Assembly (NCBI GenBank): GCA_036897485.1
Contig: JAYMTF010000627.1
Coordinates: 1-32,537, forward strand
Direction: 5' to 3'
Length of the DNA stretch: 32,537 nt
Origin: Pelargonium nanum
Lineage: Eukaryota; Streptophyta; Magnoliopsida; Geraniales; Geraniaceae
Each line of letters opens with the position of its first letter. The first letter of the stretch is position 1. The translations under genes and the position numbers were made by a program. The notes below the pieces were generated by a model that saw nothing but the letters and a program-made list of their open reading frames with translations, did not search any database and was not told where the DNA came from. This document shows positions 1 through 11,701 of the stretch, in pieces.

Positions 1-5
1 GGCTT

Positions 6-36
6 AGCCTAAGCCAAAAATTAATTGGCTTAGGCT
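6..36. repeat. Short perfect inverted repeat in AMY2 intron
   Basis: AGCCTAAGCC (6-15) is followed after an 11-base AT spacer by its exact reverse complement GGCTTAGGCT (27-36). It lies in the intron upstream of the first visible AMY2 exon. It could fold as a 10-bp hairpin or be the end of a small transposon whose other end is outside the window. No function can be assigned. Confidence 0.6.
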
Positions 37-42
37 CCCCTT

Positions 43-78
<36 letters not shown>

Positions 79-79
79 C
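43..79. repeat. Compound (CT)n(TA)n microsatellite
   Basis: A run of CT dinucleotides passes directly into a run of TA dinucleotides, just upstream of the intron acceptor at 126-127. The CT run may serve as part of the polypyrimidine tract. Length variation between individuals is likely. Confidence 0.9.
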
Positions 80-127
80 TGAACATAGTTTTTTTTTGTT
101 TTTTGTTCTGCTGCTTTCTTATTACAG

Positions 128-2736
128 GCTACCTTCCACAAAACCTTTATTCCCTCAATTCTTCATATGGATCTGAGCAACTGTTAAAAGCCTTACTTCA
201 AAAAATGAGACAGTATAAAGTTAGAGCAATGGCTGACATAGTGATCAACCATCGTATTGGGACTAGCCAAGGACATGGAGGAATGTATAACCGTTATGAT
301 GGAATTCCATTATCGTGGGATGAACGCGCTGTTACGTCTTGTACTGGTGGACTGGTACTAATATACATTATGGTTCATTTAGTTTCAATAACTCGTTATA
401 ATGTAACAGTGATATGTATCTGACCCTGGAATATTACATGTCAGGGTAATAAAAGCACTGGTGACAACTTCAACGGAGTGCCAAATATTGATCATAGCCA
501 ACAATTTGTTAGAAAAGACATTATAGGCTGGCTCAAATGGCTTCGCAGTGTTGGCTTTCAAGATTTCCGTTTTGATTTTGCAAGAGGGTAAGTGTTATGT
601 TTGCAGTTTTGATTTTTTTTTTTTTAAATGGTCTTCTTTGCAGTCCAGTAATTATATCTATAATGCTCCAATTTAGTTACTCAGCAAAATATGTGAAAGA
701 ATATATTGAGGGAGCAAAACCAATATTTTCAGTTGGGGAGTATTGGGATTCTTGCAACTACAGTGACTATGGCTTGGAATATAACCAAGGTATTACGCTT
801 CTTTTCTATTTATGTGCCAAATAATTGGTGGCATCATTATATAAGCTGGAATTTGAACATGCTGGAGATTTCTCTGCGCTGCTCGACTTTTTTTAGCATG
901 ACGGTAGCCTTCGTTTACCTTAAACATAACTTCTATTGGTTATTTGTTTCTTAAATTATACCTGCAGATAGTCATAGACAACGGATTATCAATTGGATTG
1001 ATGGCACAGGGCAGCTGTCAACTGCCTTTGACTTCACAACAAAAGGAATTCTTCAGGTAATTCTTCAGTATATATTATATCCTGTAGATCCATGCCTAAG
1101 AGAATCATGCAGGTGGTTCTCATCAATAATTTCCCTGGATGGCTGTGCAGGAAGCTGTTAAAGGACAATACTGGCGTCTACGTGACCCTCAAGGGAAGCC
1201 ACCAGGTGTAATGGGATGGTGGCCTTCAAGGGCCGTCACTTTCCTTGATAACCATGACACGGGCTCCACTCAGGTAATTGCCGTTTCCTTGTTGTGCAAT
1301 AGTTAATTCATATGGTTTTTTTATGACTATAGGAGATCGCTATTCTTGTATCTGGTGCAAACCCTGCCTGCATGCGGAGTTTTCAGACCCATTAGTTCAT
1401 CTTCTACCTTTTATGTTTTATTTATTTTATTTTATTCTGATTTCATAACTAGCGATGATGATAGAACTGAAAATATGCATAATTGGAATATACTCATTTA
1501 ACTGAGCCCACATCAATGATTCTATTTTTAAGCTTTTATTTCCTGGATAGAGGATTTGAAAGTGACTCACCCATGATTGGTGCACTCTTGCAGGCTCATT
1601 GGCCCTTCCCTTCTAATCATATTATGGAGGTATGTGAATTTGTTATCCATTCTTAAATTTTTTATATCAGATGGATTATATGCATCTCCCAGTTTGTCTC
1701 AATGTTTCAACTTGTTAGAATGTAATTTACTTGTGCTCACTAATCAAGCATAAAAAAAAACTCTTTTATTTGATTCTTGTTGACCGTCTGTTATGTTTTC
1801 TTTTTCTTCTTTTCATTCCTTTATAGATATTCTTCAGTGGGTCAAATACGTTCGGCCTATGATCCAGCAGTATCAGCCTCTCAATTTGGGGCTTGAGGTC
1901 CCAGGTTTCATCTTTAGACAATACCTAGAAAAGAAAAGGAGAAACATAAATACAGTTGAGAAATATATATATTTTTGGAAGAACAACTCTACAATAGGCA
2001 AGGTTTGATTAGATTTGTACCAATTTTGGCTCAAGATGCAGCAGTGTTCTGTTTCATTATAATACTAGCCATTATCATTATTTGATAGTGACCACTAAAT
2101 CTGATAACTTAAAGTATGATCTTCCAGTCAAGGCTATTAAGTTATAATGACGTGTATCATAACTTAAACAAGAACTTTAGGATGCTGTGAAACAGTCATA
2201 TCTGTGTATATGACTCCTGAAATTGGCTACTGGAGGGATTTTAGTGCTATAATTTTGTAGAAGCACCCATATGTTTTGATGGATAATAACAATCTCTATC
2301 TTTCAAGCTAAGGCCTTAGTACGTAGATGAATCTCATTACCTCTTGTGCAGGGTTATGCGTACATACTCACTCATCCAGGGATACCATCGGTTTTCTATG
2401 ACCATTTTTTTGACTGGGGAAATTCCATTCACGACCAAATTGTGAAACTGGTACACCGCCTCTCATTCAAAGCTATAGAATCAATTTGCCTATTAGTTGC
2501 TAAGCATCTTAATAATTGAATATCTATGCGTGGTGGTGCAGATTGACATACGCAAGCGTCAAGATATACATAGTCGATCGTCTATCAGGATTTTAGAGGC
2601 CCAGCCAAATCTCTACTCTGCCATGGTTGGGGAGAAAGTGTGCATGAAGCTTGGGGATGGTTCATGGTGCCCAGCTGGTAGGGAGTGGACACTGGCCACC
2701 AGTGGCCACCGCTACGCAGTATGGCAAAAGCAGTGA
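128..2736 (+). CDS. AMY2: Alpha-amylase 2 (GH13), 5' partial
   Basis: Endo-acting alpha-1,4-glucan hydrolase of the plant AMY2 type, expected to be cytosolic. Visible exons: 128-354, 445-587, 677-789, 968-1056, 1151-1273, 1594-1629 (a 36-nt microexon), 2352-2450 and 2542-2736, stop TGA at 2734-2736. Together they encode 341 C-terminal residues of a family that is usually about 413, so about 70 N-terminal residues lie left of the window. The GH13 regions are in order: [14 protein letters not shown] with the nucleophile Asp; FSVGEYWDS with the acid/base Glu; and FLDNHDTGS with the transition-state-stabilising Asp. The C-terminal beta-sheet domain ends [12 protein letters not shown]. The protein follows remembered Arabidopsis AMY2 closely and is much less like the plastid AMY3 catalytic domain. 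All introns are GT-AG and no catalytic residue is missing. The first exon begins with the last two bases of a split Gly codon. Confidence 0.95.
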
Positions 2737-3820
2737 ATAAACTAGTATGATATATAATTTAGTGCCCTGCCCTTCCCTTCCCTGGCCTGTATATACTAAT
2801 TCTATATCAGCTAATATGGGCACTGATATTGTACCAACTAAAAAGCTTCCTATCTACAATTTTCATGTTTGTTGGAGATTGATACTCTATTCCTATGATA
2901 TATCTAATTAATTGTTGAAGCAAAACTACTATTATTCACCCTTTTTCTAATCTCTAATTTCAGTTTTCTTATGATTTCTGAGGATTGACCAACTGGTATG
3001 GTGATAACAGTGGCTAAGTCCCGAACAGGATTTACTGTATGATTTTTAATAAAAAACAAAGTAGAAATGATTGATTTTGAATTTTGAAAGGTAAATCACC
3101 TGTGGCCACTAGCCACTACAGTAGTAGTAGCATGTGTAGATTGTAGATGTGTATTTGTGAAATTAGGTCAGGCTTTAGAGGAAGCCAGGGTGAGGGCATT
3201 CATATATGTCAACATCATAGAATAGAATAGGCATTGTCAATGCCTTCATCATTTCATCTTTTGAACTCAAATACACATTCAGAATTTTAATACATATACT
3301 CTGGGCTCTTCTTTTTCTTTTTCTTTTTACTACTAGTACTCTTTCAGTTTTTATTATCCATCCACAAGTAGTAAAAGATTGAAATTTACACACACACAGA
3401 CAATAGTCCTGTACCAATCAGGGAGCTGGGAGGCTGAGGTAGGTTCATGGGCAGCAAAAAAGAAGATATGAATATCATTACTCTCTCACGCGATATGCAC
3501 ATGCCGGCTCCGGCCAGCAACAATCTCTTCTTTTGATTTTCTCATTCGGTTTGTCATTGATAACAAAACCTAGAATAGGCATGGCAAATTATGCTCTTTC
3601 TATGATTCTGTCAACGGCTTTACTTCAAGGAAGTGTTGTTTAGGGTTTGTTTGATCTATTGTCAACCTCAATAGTGTATAGAGGTAAAATGTTTGGAGAA
3701 ATGGGTGGAAAGAATTGAAATGTTTGTAGGCAGATGGTTGACATAATTCTCTTTACGATAGACATTATAAAATTAACAAATATTATGATAAAAATGAAAT
3801 CAATCTACTACATATTTGGG

Positions 3821-4095
3821 TCTAACGACGGAAAGTCAACTGTGAAAGTAGAACGGTCTACCGCATAGAGTAAAAACATGTATACATCTAATTATGAGAT
3901 CAACCTATATCATAAATAGGTCTGTCGTCTGAAGGTCAACCGTCAAAGTGATTATATCTATCAATATGTCTGGTCTTGGACCATCAATAATGATTTTTCT
4001 TTAGAGTTTGGTCATTTGGCAATATACTGCATAGAGTAAAACATGTATATCTAAATTTAAGGTCGACATATATCGCATATAGGCCTACCGCAAAC
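3821..4095. repeat. Diverged direct repeats
   Basis: A segment beginning TCTAACGACGGAAAGTCAAC (3821) recurs about 100 bases later as TCTGTCGTCTGAAGGTCAAC (3921). The adjoining segment GCATAGAGTAAAAACATGTA recurs near 4030 as GCATAGAGTAAAACATGTAT, each time followed by a TATATC..ATA.AGG stretch. The copies are clearly related but eroded. They are probably the remnant of a tandem array or transposon. Confidence 0.55.
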
Positions 4096-4377
4096 TAACA
4101 CAATTTATGTTTTTATTTTCTTGGTTGACATAATTTTAAGCTCTATGTTCTCTGTACTTTAGTAGGAGAACTAGTATGAATTGAATCAAGTATTCATGTC
4201 ATTAACTTAACCAAAAGTAGGGGCAAAGTTGTTGTGTTGATTAAGTCATTTTCAGTTTTTCACTCTACATGCATATTTAAGTCATCCATATTTTGTGAAA
4301 AGATATCATGTTAGAACTCATGTAGAGTGAAATTTCTTAAAACTATTAGTGACAACTTAAACTATCAAACAACCTTT

Positions 4378-4500
4378 AATCTTAATATCTATTACAAAAT
4401 TTAGTTGACCATAATAAAGTTAAAGAACTTTAACAATAAAAAAACTTTTGATCTCAATATCTATCACAAAAAAATAGTTGACCATAACAAAGTTAGAGAA
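4378..4500. repeat. Two-copy direct repeat, period about 71 bp
   Basis: ATATCTATTACAAAATTTAG followed by TTGACCATAATAAAGTTA recurs as ATATCTATCACAAAAAAATAG followed by TTGACCATAACAAAGTTA, in the same orientation. This is a diverged local duplication in intergenic DNA with no coding content. Confidence 0.6.
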
Positions 4501-6690
4501 CAAGAAGTTAATAGAAGACAAGTAGAGGATTCAAACAAGAACTTAAAACATTTATGTAAATATTATAATTGTGTTACATTTTTACTGGGATTCTTGTTTG
4601 TTTCAGGTGACTTTTTGTTGTGGAAACGAAAAGTGACAGAGAGGTATTATTATAAGAAATGGAATATTGCACCTAAACTAAAGGGTTCAATCATATTCTT
4701 TTGGTACCAACAATGACCAATATATATTATATATATGCAGTAGGAAAGTAACATTTTAAGCAGGTGGGTTTGTTTTGTAAACCATTGTAATTAAATTAAA
4801 ATAATCCTGATTTGACCTCACTTAACATTCATTATAGTAGCAATTAATTAATAATTGTGAGATGGGCTTAAAAAGGATCAACATATGGAGTAGATGGAGA
4901 AGGAAAAAAGTCCCAAAAAAATGATGCCAAAACTGGTCCGCATGCACCAAAAGGTTTAAGCCCTCATCATGGACATGCATGGCGGCAGGCACAGACCTAC
5001 ATGTCATATACATATAAATTTATTTTATGTGTACGTATTGCTAGATGTTGCTAATATATTATCACTATAATAAAGTATTGAATGTTAGATGTTTAAAGAC
5101 AAAATAAAATTTGATGCTTGAAACATACTCTTTATTATATGTGGTCAATTGTTGATTAGAGAAGGTAAACATAATTTGGTTTTTAAAATGTCAATGAAAT
5201 GTCTGCCACTCATCTCCCAATTACAATAATCTTGTCACTACAAACCATATCATCACTGTACAATTCTTATTTTGTTGAAGAGGTTTCATAAAAAAACATG
5301 CTATGTCTCCCATGATTTTGGACCAATGAATCACTTGATATGGTCAATTATGTATGTCTTTTCTTTTCTTCTCACACACTTGATATCAAATAGTACTTGG
5401 TTGATTGATTGATTGAATAAATTTGTAAGAGAATCTATTGGCACATGTGTTTGGAATACTTACATACACATGTCGGTAACTAATAATAAAATTGTAAATA
5501 GTTGCAAACATTTGTAGATGAGTTAAAAAAGACAAAATAATAAGAAAATATATATATGGTGGGGTCATTACACCTATCGGCCTCCACTATTAACATGAGT
5601 CGGTACTGGCTTATGTTCAAGGAGTACATGTTATCTCTTAATTATGTACTTTTAAAGTATGAATTTTAATCCAATGCTCCAGTAAATAACAATAGTCGTA
5701 TAATGTTTGCATAGTATAGTAGATTGATATTTGGTAGAGAGTGATCTATGTATAAAAGGTTTGCAAAGCAAAAGTGATCACTAATTTATGGTTATACAAT
5801 GTATCGATCCAATCCGTGTTCCCCAAATATTTTAGAAAGATTTGGTACTGAAAAATGAGAGAACATTACATGGTTTGGTGAGCTCCCCAAAAAGCCAAGT
5901 TGAAGCAGATAATGAGAAGCTCCACTATGGCAATACCTCACAATCATTAAAACGGTGCATTGAGCTGTGCATCAAAAACCCACCCTCCCTTCTAACAATT
6001 CTAATGCTAATTAATTAACGGTAAATCTAATAATCTTTGACCAACTTGTAGTTGTAGCCAGCTGAATATTTTCTTACATATAAGATACAAATATTTTTAA
6101 AGATTGTTCCGTTGTATGAGGTGATGAATTGAAGTAGGGTTTCAAATTGTAAAAGGAACAATTATATATTTAATGACATCCAACCCAACCCAACTATCCA
6201 AGAGATGGGTTGAATTTGAGATGGTTTACATCAAAATTATCGTATATTTATTATCTTTGGGAGTAGACGTGTATGTTTATAGACATTAAATTAAAAATTG
6301 TTTAACTGTTAGAGCAAACAACAACTATTTCATAGAAGATTTGACATAAGGTTTCTCCACAAAAAGTTGGAGACTCCTACAACGCCATGAATATATCATT
6401 CTTAAACAACTTCAACCATGTACGGTTGATGGCTAAAACAACATCAGCCTCAAGTATAGGGCTAAAATTGCATTATACTTTTACTTTGAAACAATTTTAA
6501 ATAGACAAACCAAACATGTCTTTAATCCAACCAGCAAACATTAAGACAGGAGAAGGGAGGGTTTTGGAAGTGAAAAGTTTGAGGTCACTTCCATCTGATT
6601 TGGTAGCTAGTGAATGAAATGACAGCTAACAAGTAATAAATGTGTCTTTTTAGAGCTGAGTTCAATTCAAAGCAGTATAGGTATAGGTAA

Positions 6691-6708
6691 TAGTAGTAGT
6701 AGTAGTAG
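6691..6708. repeat. (TAG)n microsatellite
   Basis: Six consecutive TAG trinucleotides lie in intergenic DNA, followed by a related GTAATAATAA stretch. It is a simple repeat with likely length polymorphism. Confidence 0.9.
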
Positions 6709-9168
6709 GAGTAATAATAAGCAGTAATTTTGAAAATATTTTGATTGTCCCAATAATTCAATCATGGCACTCTCTGACAGTATAAACTCTGTTGTGTACC
6801 ACCTCAAAGACTAAGTGTTTGTTTGGTGTTGAAATTGAAGAATTGGTTGGAGGGTAGATTTGGAGCCATTAATATTTTATGAGAGCAATTGTGCATTTTT
6901 ATGTCATAATGACCATATGCGACTGTGGTTGGTTTTTTTCTTTGTATTGTGGTTTGTGGGTGAATGGTAGGTGTTGGATTTAAATGCCATTGCCTGTGAG
7001 TTTTGAAAAAAATGGATCCTCCGTTGATCAGCTGGTTTAAGGAGGAATATATATTATGGGTTGTGGGTGTCATGAGTGCGACATTTCAGTCGACAAAAGG
7101 GAAGATTTTCTTCATCCCTCTCCTCTGTTTCTCTTTTCCTGTATGTGTGAATCTCTGATTGTCATGCCCATTTCTTTCATTTCACATTGCCCTTCAAAAT
7201 GTCACCAGCTATAAGTACACTCACTTTTAATTCAAATATAATAGTACAAAAGAGGTAACAATATTATATTAAGAAATGGTGCAATATCGGTGGTAGATAG
7301 AAATTCATCGGTAATTGTTGGCGGTAGAAAGATTTATTTAAAAACCTAACACTATTAACTCCGTTCACCGTCAATAATGTCATAATAACGCCTATAAAAT
7401 CGATTAACTCAATCTTGTGTTAATATTATTTTACCAAGAACTATTTTTTGTCCTTCCACTTAGGATTTTTACTTTACGGTCAATCTTTCTAATTTGAGCG
7501 TCAAATGCTCTTTGTGGGGACGCATTGCATGAAAGTTGTTGCATTTGGAATGAAATAGATTTCATAGTTAACTTGTTAAAAAAATTTGTTACATACTTGC
7601 GTATTGAAGACAACTTTCCTATTCTTAATCTATTAGTCTACGAAGGCCCCTTGAAATTTAGCAAAATAAACGTCATTCAAACAATTTGGCTCATGAAGAA
7701 GGGAGAATGAAGATGGCATACCATCGATTGGTAATGAATTGGATCTAGGTTAACTTTATATCTCGAGTTTGAGTCTCACAACATGTAACTGTGTACATTA
7801 AGAGTTGGCAAGAAGAGGCTTGTCGGCCTTATGCTCCTACCCAGTTCGAATAAGAATTAATTTAAGTGCAGTATAACTTAATAATATCGATCTCATGTTG
7901 ATTACATATTCGTTTCGGAAAACCCAAATGATTTAAAAGAAAGAAATGTGAAAAAGGGTGGGGTATGGAGCCCTTAATTCCATGGGTGGGTTGACTACAC
8001 ACTGAAAATGTTAAATCAAATTAGTGCATGAAGACTCTAAGCAATAGGGTCAAAACTGAAATGGAATTGTGTGTTACTGTGATTGACCTTGGATTCCAAT
8101 AGTAGTGGCCACTGGCCACTGGGTGTGGTGGTAGGACCTCCAGAAGGAGGAGGCCTCAGCGTCACCTCTTCACTTCCACCATTCTTTACTACACACACCA
8201 TCAATTTTCCATCATAATCAACACATTCTAGAATAGATATATTTACTCTATGAAAATTCAAAAATTCCTTTCACAACTGCAAAAGAAAAAAGATGGTAGA
8301 AACAACCAAAAGGTCTATCTATTTCTTGAGGCTGTTTTCAAGTTAAAACTCATGAGATGTGAGTACCCACTTTGACTCTAATTAATCTAGTTTAATATTA
8401 CTGTTTTCTACTGCATGAAATCATAGACATTTTTATAGGATAAAATGATGCTTATTAGTTTTCCATTTAATGTCAAGTGGCATTTCATCAAGTACTGTAC
8501 TGATATGTTAATGCTATAGTAAATGGTACAAATTATTTGACAGATGCGATGCGATGCCACAACTGATCTAATATATACAGTACCTGTCTCAAAACACAAG
8601 AATATTAAGTACTACTATTAGTGCCTTCTTGTATTGTGAGCCAACAATTAACCAGCCAATTTAATTTCAACGCAAAATTAATGCATTTGAATCACATACA
8701 AATAAGCACAAGTTTTTGTAATTTATATATGATCTTCAAAACGTTAATGTTGTAATGAATCAAATTTCTTAGTAAAAGAAGAAAGTAGCGTTTACATCTG
8801 GAAACTGATTCTCTAGTTTCTGTCCCAAAACAAAGCTGCTTTGAATTGTTACTGTATATCATAAACTCATTTTCTCCACTTTTGTGTCATCAAACATAAA
8901 ATTTTCTTTTTCTTTTCTATGTTTTTGTTGGGTCAGCGTAGCCCTAGTTAACCAGCCTTTTTCATTTCTTTCTTGAGTTTCAATTCAACCCTTTTTTGAG
9001 AGAGAGAGAAGATTGTTTGTGGCATCAGAAACGAGGCAAGATCATTGAAAAGGAGAAGAAAAAAACACAACTTTTAATTATTTATTTATATTCTTTACAA
9101 ATTTCACCAGAAACGAGGCTAGGCTAAAGAAGCTATGAGCAATAAGCATAAAGAAGCATAGGGAAGAA

Positions 9169-9201
9169 GAAGAAGAAGAATATGTGTGATGATGATGATG
9201 G
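9169..9201. repeat. GAA/GAT trinucleotide repeats upstream of MIR394
   Basis: A (GAA)n stretch is followed by (GAT)n about 350 bases upstream of the MIR394 hairpin. It falls in the presumed promoter or distal regulatory region. On the other strand it gives an artefactual His/Ser-rich frame. Confidence 0.75.
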
Positions 9202-9421
9202 TGAAGCATATACAGATACTGATTCTTGCTTCTATATATATGTGCCCTCCAAAGGAATGAACCGTCCAATCGGATATTTATCTGTGTTTGAGCCCTAAAA
9301 ACCAAATAGTAGCAAAAGAGTGTAATTAATTAGACCCATCAGGAGTGAGGACCATCACCACCCACTCTTTTTGCACTTTCTCTCTCTCATTTACTATCCT
9401 CAGCCCCATCCCATCCCCTCC

Positions 9422-9428
9422 TTAAATA
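9422..9428 (+). promoter_or_regulatory. Candidate TATA box of MIR394
   Basis: TTAAATA lies in a CT-rich context (CCATCCCCTCC upstream, CTCTCCCTCTCC downstream), about 90 bases before the base of the miR394 hairpin. A transcript starting 25-35 bases downstream would begin near 9455 and include the whole hairpin. Another TATA-like run (TATATATATG, 9233-9242) further upstream is an alternative. Inferred from position only. Confidence 0.4.
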
Positions 9429-9545
9429 CCATCCTCTCCCTCTCCTCTTCTTGCTCCTAAAACCTTCCTCACAACCTCTGTCTGTGTTTTGTGATATTGT
9501 TTGAGGTTTCATGTGGGTTTAGCAAAGAGTAACTTGCAGAGTTTA

Positions 9546-9565
9546 TTGGCATTCTGTCCACCTCC
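9546..9565 (+). ncRNA. miR394: Mature miR394
   Basis: The sequence TTGGCATTCTGTCCACCTCC is identical to the widely conserved plant miR394. It starts with U as RNA, as expected for AGO1 loading, and occupies the 5' arm. Confidence 0.96.
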
Positions 9566-9594
9566 ATTCCCATTTTCTGCTCAGATCCATAAGG

Positions 9595-9614
9595 AGGTGG
9601 GCACACTGCCAATT
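9595..9614 (+). ncRNA. Predicted miR394* passenger strand
   Basis: AGGTGGGCACACTGCCAATT is the 3'-arm partner, placed to give 2-nt 3' overhangs against the mature strand. It closely resembles remembered miR394* sequences, which begin AGGTGGGCATACTGCCAA. The two unpaired positions are C:C and T:C mismatches inside the duplex. Confidence 0.85.
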
Positions 9615-9644
9615 GATCTCTGTTGGCTTCTCTTTGTAAAACCC

Positions 9645-11680
9645 TCTTGATCATTGTTTATGTATACTATTTCAACATCATCAGTTTTTTTTGTTATCAG
9701 CAAGCGTAACAACTGAGGATCGAAATTTAGGATTATCAGCTTATTCACTGCTCTCAATTTTTTTTAAATTGTTGTTGGTTTTATGTATTGTGGTCATTGA
9801 TTCATATATGGTATGCAGATAATTTTTTTTTTGCAGTGCCAGTCTCTGATACCCCAAGTCATGGTGCTTCTGTACTAAGCTGCAGAGCCTTTTCTTTTTC
9901 TCTTTCTCTTTTGTTTCAATATCAACCAAAGAAGGTAAAAGATCTTCCTTTTTATTAGTACTGTGATGCGATGATCATATACAAACAAGTGAACAACTTT
10001 TTTTCTGGGTCCGTTTTCCAGATCCTGAAAACCCTAGCTTTCTGATAAATTTGGTGCATCTTCATATCTAGATTTTGTTTTTTCCTTGTTGTGCAGCATG
10101 TTCATCAATTTGAATCAAAGAGAAAAAAGCTTCAAGATTTCGTGAGGATTTGTATTATGGATTGCACTGAAAGATCCAAACCCTAATATGCATGAGAAAA
10201 GTTTACCTGGTTGTTGATCTCTTGTTGAAATAAAGTGATAAAAATCACAATATTCAGTTTTGTTGATTAACTTACAATTATGACTGTGTTTTGTACTATT
10301 CACTCTGGAAATTGATATGATGATGATGAAGAAAGGGAAGGAGATGAGAGAGAAAGTTCATGGTACCATGCATGCCTGCTCGCCATTTATTTTTACAGTC
10401 AGTAATAATTATAAATTAAAATTAAATCCGATTTATTGTGGTAGGTCAGGATTTAAAAGAAATTTCAATAAGAAAATATAAATCTGAAAATGCAATGCGT
10501 GTCTATATAAATTTCAGTCCAATCTCAAGGCCCCCATATACGTGCCTCATGATTGATGACTGACAAAAGCTGGTAAATAGTGCTCCCCTTTCTCCCCCCC
10601 ACGCTCTTACGGCGCGTGCCTTAACACTCGTCTCTTGTGTCGTGTAACTGACTTGGTCGTGCTTTGCACGAGTTGTGGAGGCGGCTAAGGTTAGTGTTTG
10701 GGCGGTCTCAGCTTCAAGCGGTTGTACGTTACCACCTTTTGAGGAGAGTACCACTATTCCATGCTGGTGTCTGAGTTTTCTGGAGTGCTAGAATTAATTA
10801 TATAAAGAAATGGTCCCACTGTGCCAATTGGTATACATAAACGAAGGAAATGGCAATTTGCAGTTTAATATTTCATATAACAAAAATTAAGGACTGTTGA
10901 TTTGGACTAAATATTTCATATTAGTCACTCAAAATTTGTGTTTTTTAACCTCTTGATATTGTGATTAAGTTGACAACGCAGATTGACTGAGATTTTGAGA
11001 AGAGCTTTTGGGTTTGATCTTCATGAACTTAGTTGGCAACGCAGACTGAGATTATGGGAAGAACTCTTTGATTCGATTCCCACTAAACACATCTATGAAG
11101 AGGGTGAAGAACCTTGACTATGACTAAACCTCGAATTGGATTAAATAAATGATTTACACCCAAAAAAATTTGTGTTTATTTTTGTTTTCAAAAGTTTTTT
11201 GAATTTTTGCATTGATGAACTTTCATTTTGGTATTTTGTCCTCCATAAGACAAAGGACTGTCCCTACAATGGGACCTATCATTTTCTCCTCTTCAAAGTT
11301 TTTGTACTATGTTTATATTGTCAAATGTGGTAACATAATTACTCATTTTGAGAGAATTAAACTCAAAAGAGATATATCATTCATTGGATGAGCGGTGTAG
11401 CACATTTTTTTAAGTAAAAAACAAGAAAAAAAACAAGGGATTTTCAATATTTTTAGAACCCCCCTTCCTTCTTCCTAATGCAACTTTAAGAATACATATA
11501 TGTACACAATTCAAAATGTATTTAACACACTATCTATTAGAATTCATCAACTCCCCAAAACAATAGGTAGATTATGCTCCACTCTAGAGCACTTTCTATT
11601 TAACATCACCAAGAGTTCAAAAGTTAGTGTTTTCAACTTTCTTCCACCACATCTCCTAGTCTAGGGTGCTTCACAAAATT
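9645..11680. other. Pri-miR394 3' region and gene-free spacer
   Basis: Downstream of the hairpin is CT-rich, transcript-like sequence up to about 10.3 kb. It contains a possible GT-AG intron (donor GAAG|GTAAAA at 9935, acceptor TTGTGCAG ending at 10096), which could belong to the primary microRNA transcript. The rest is AT-rich, apart from a GC-richer patch near 10.58-10.75 kb whose minus-strand open frame matches nothing I know. A 63-bp-period two-copy repeat lies at 10969-11095. The stretch just below 11.70 kb should be the 3' UTR of the minus-strand RopGEF. Confidence 0.5.
10969..11095. repeat. Two diverged tandem copies, period 63 bp
   Basis: GTTGACAACGCAGATTGACT (10969) recurs as GTTGGCAACGCAGACTGAGA (11032). 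In both copies a GAAGA(G/A)C..TTTG...GATTC/GATCT segment follows. This is a small eroded intergenic duplication, perhaps the tail of an old retroelement. Confidence 0.5.
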
Positions 11681-11701
11681 ATCTGTGCTACTGTCCTCCC
11701 A

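Larger units (their letters stand above)
2737..9400. other. Long AT-rich intergenic region without a recognisable gene
   Basis: This region runs from the AMY2 3' end to the MIR394 promoter. The first few hundred bases should include the AMY2 3' UTR. The remainder is AT-rich with simple repeats and diverged direct repeats (3821-4095, 4378-4500). Short open frames, for example on the minus strand at 8037-8261 and 6804-7073, match no family I recognise and lack convincing splice structure. The distal part near 9 kb is probably upstream control sequence for MIR394. I saw no tRNA, rRNA or intact transposon gene. Confidence 0.6.
9515..9644 (+). ncRNA. MIR394: MIR394 precursor hairpin
   Basis: Primary hairpin of the conserved plant microRNA miR394, whose known target is the F-box gene LCR (LEAF CURLING RESPONSIVENESS), acting in shoot-meristem maintenance and leaf shape. 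The 5' arm contains the exact 20-nt miR394 sequence (9546-9565). The 3' arm (9593-9612) pairs with it along its length apart from one G:U wobble and two mismatches. The stem continues outward: GGGTTT (9515-9520) pairs with AAACCC (9639-9644), CAAAGAG with CTCTTTG, and CAGAG with CTCTG, with small bulges. The terminal loop is about 27 bases between the paired arms. Position between AMY2 and a prolyl oligopeptidase matches the Arabidopsis MIR394 loci. The full transcript is not defined by the sequence. Confidence 0.95.

Noticed and set aside
7740..7860. tRNA-like B-box resemblance (GAGTTTGAGTCTCAC and GTTCGAATAAG), suggesting a SINE
   Set aside because: No A box at proper spacing, no poly-A or short tandem tail, and no target-site duplication could be found.
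8037..8261. Minus-strand 74-codon frame containing PPPSGGPTTTPSGQ
   Set aside because: It loosely recalls short secreted peptides, but there is no signal peptide, no CLE-type motif in the right form, and no splice support.
9469..9654. Minus-strand 61-codon frame across the miR394 hairpin
   Set aside because: It is the antisense reading of the hairpin arms and has no recognisable protein features; the conserved microRNA explains the sequence.
10503..10754. Minus-strand 83-codon frame in a GC-richer patch
   Set aside because: No family resemblance, no splice context, and it is surrounded by non-coding sequence; left as unexplained spacer.
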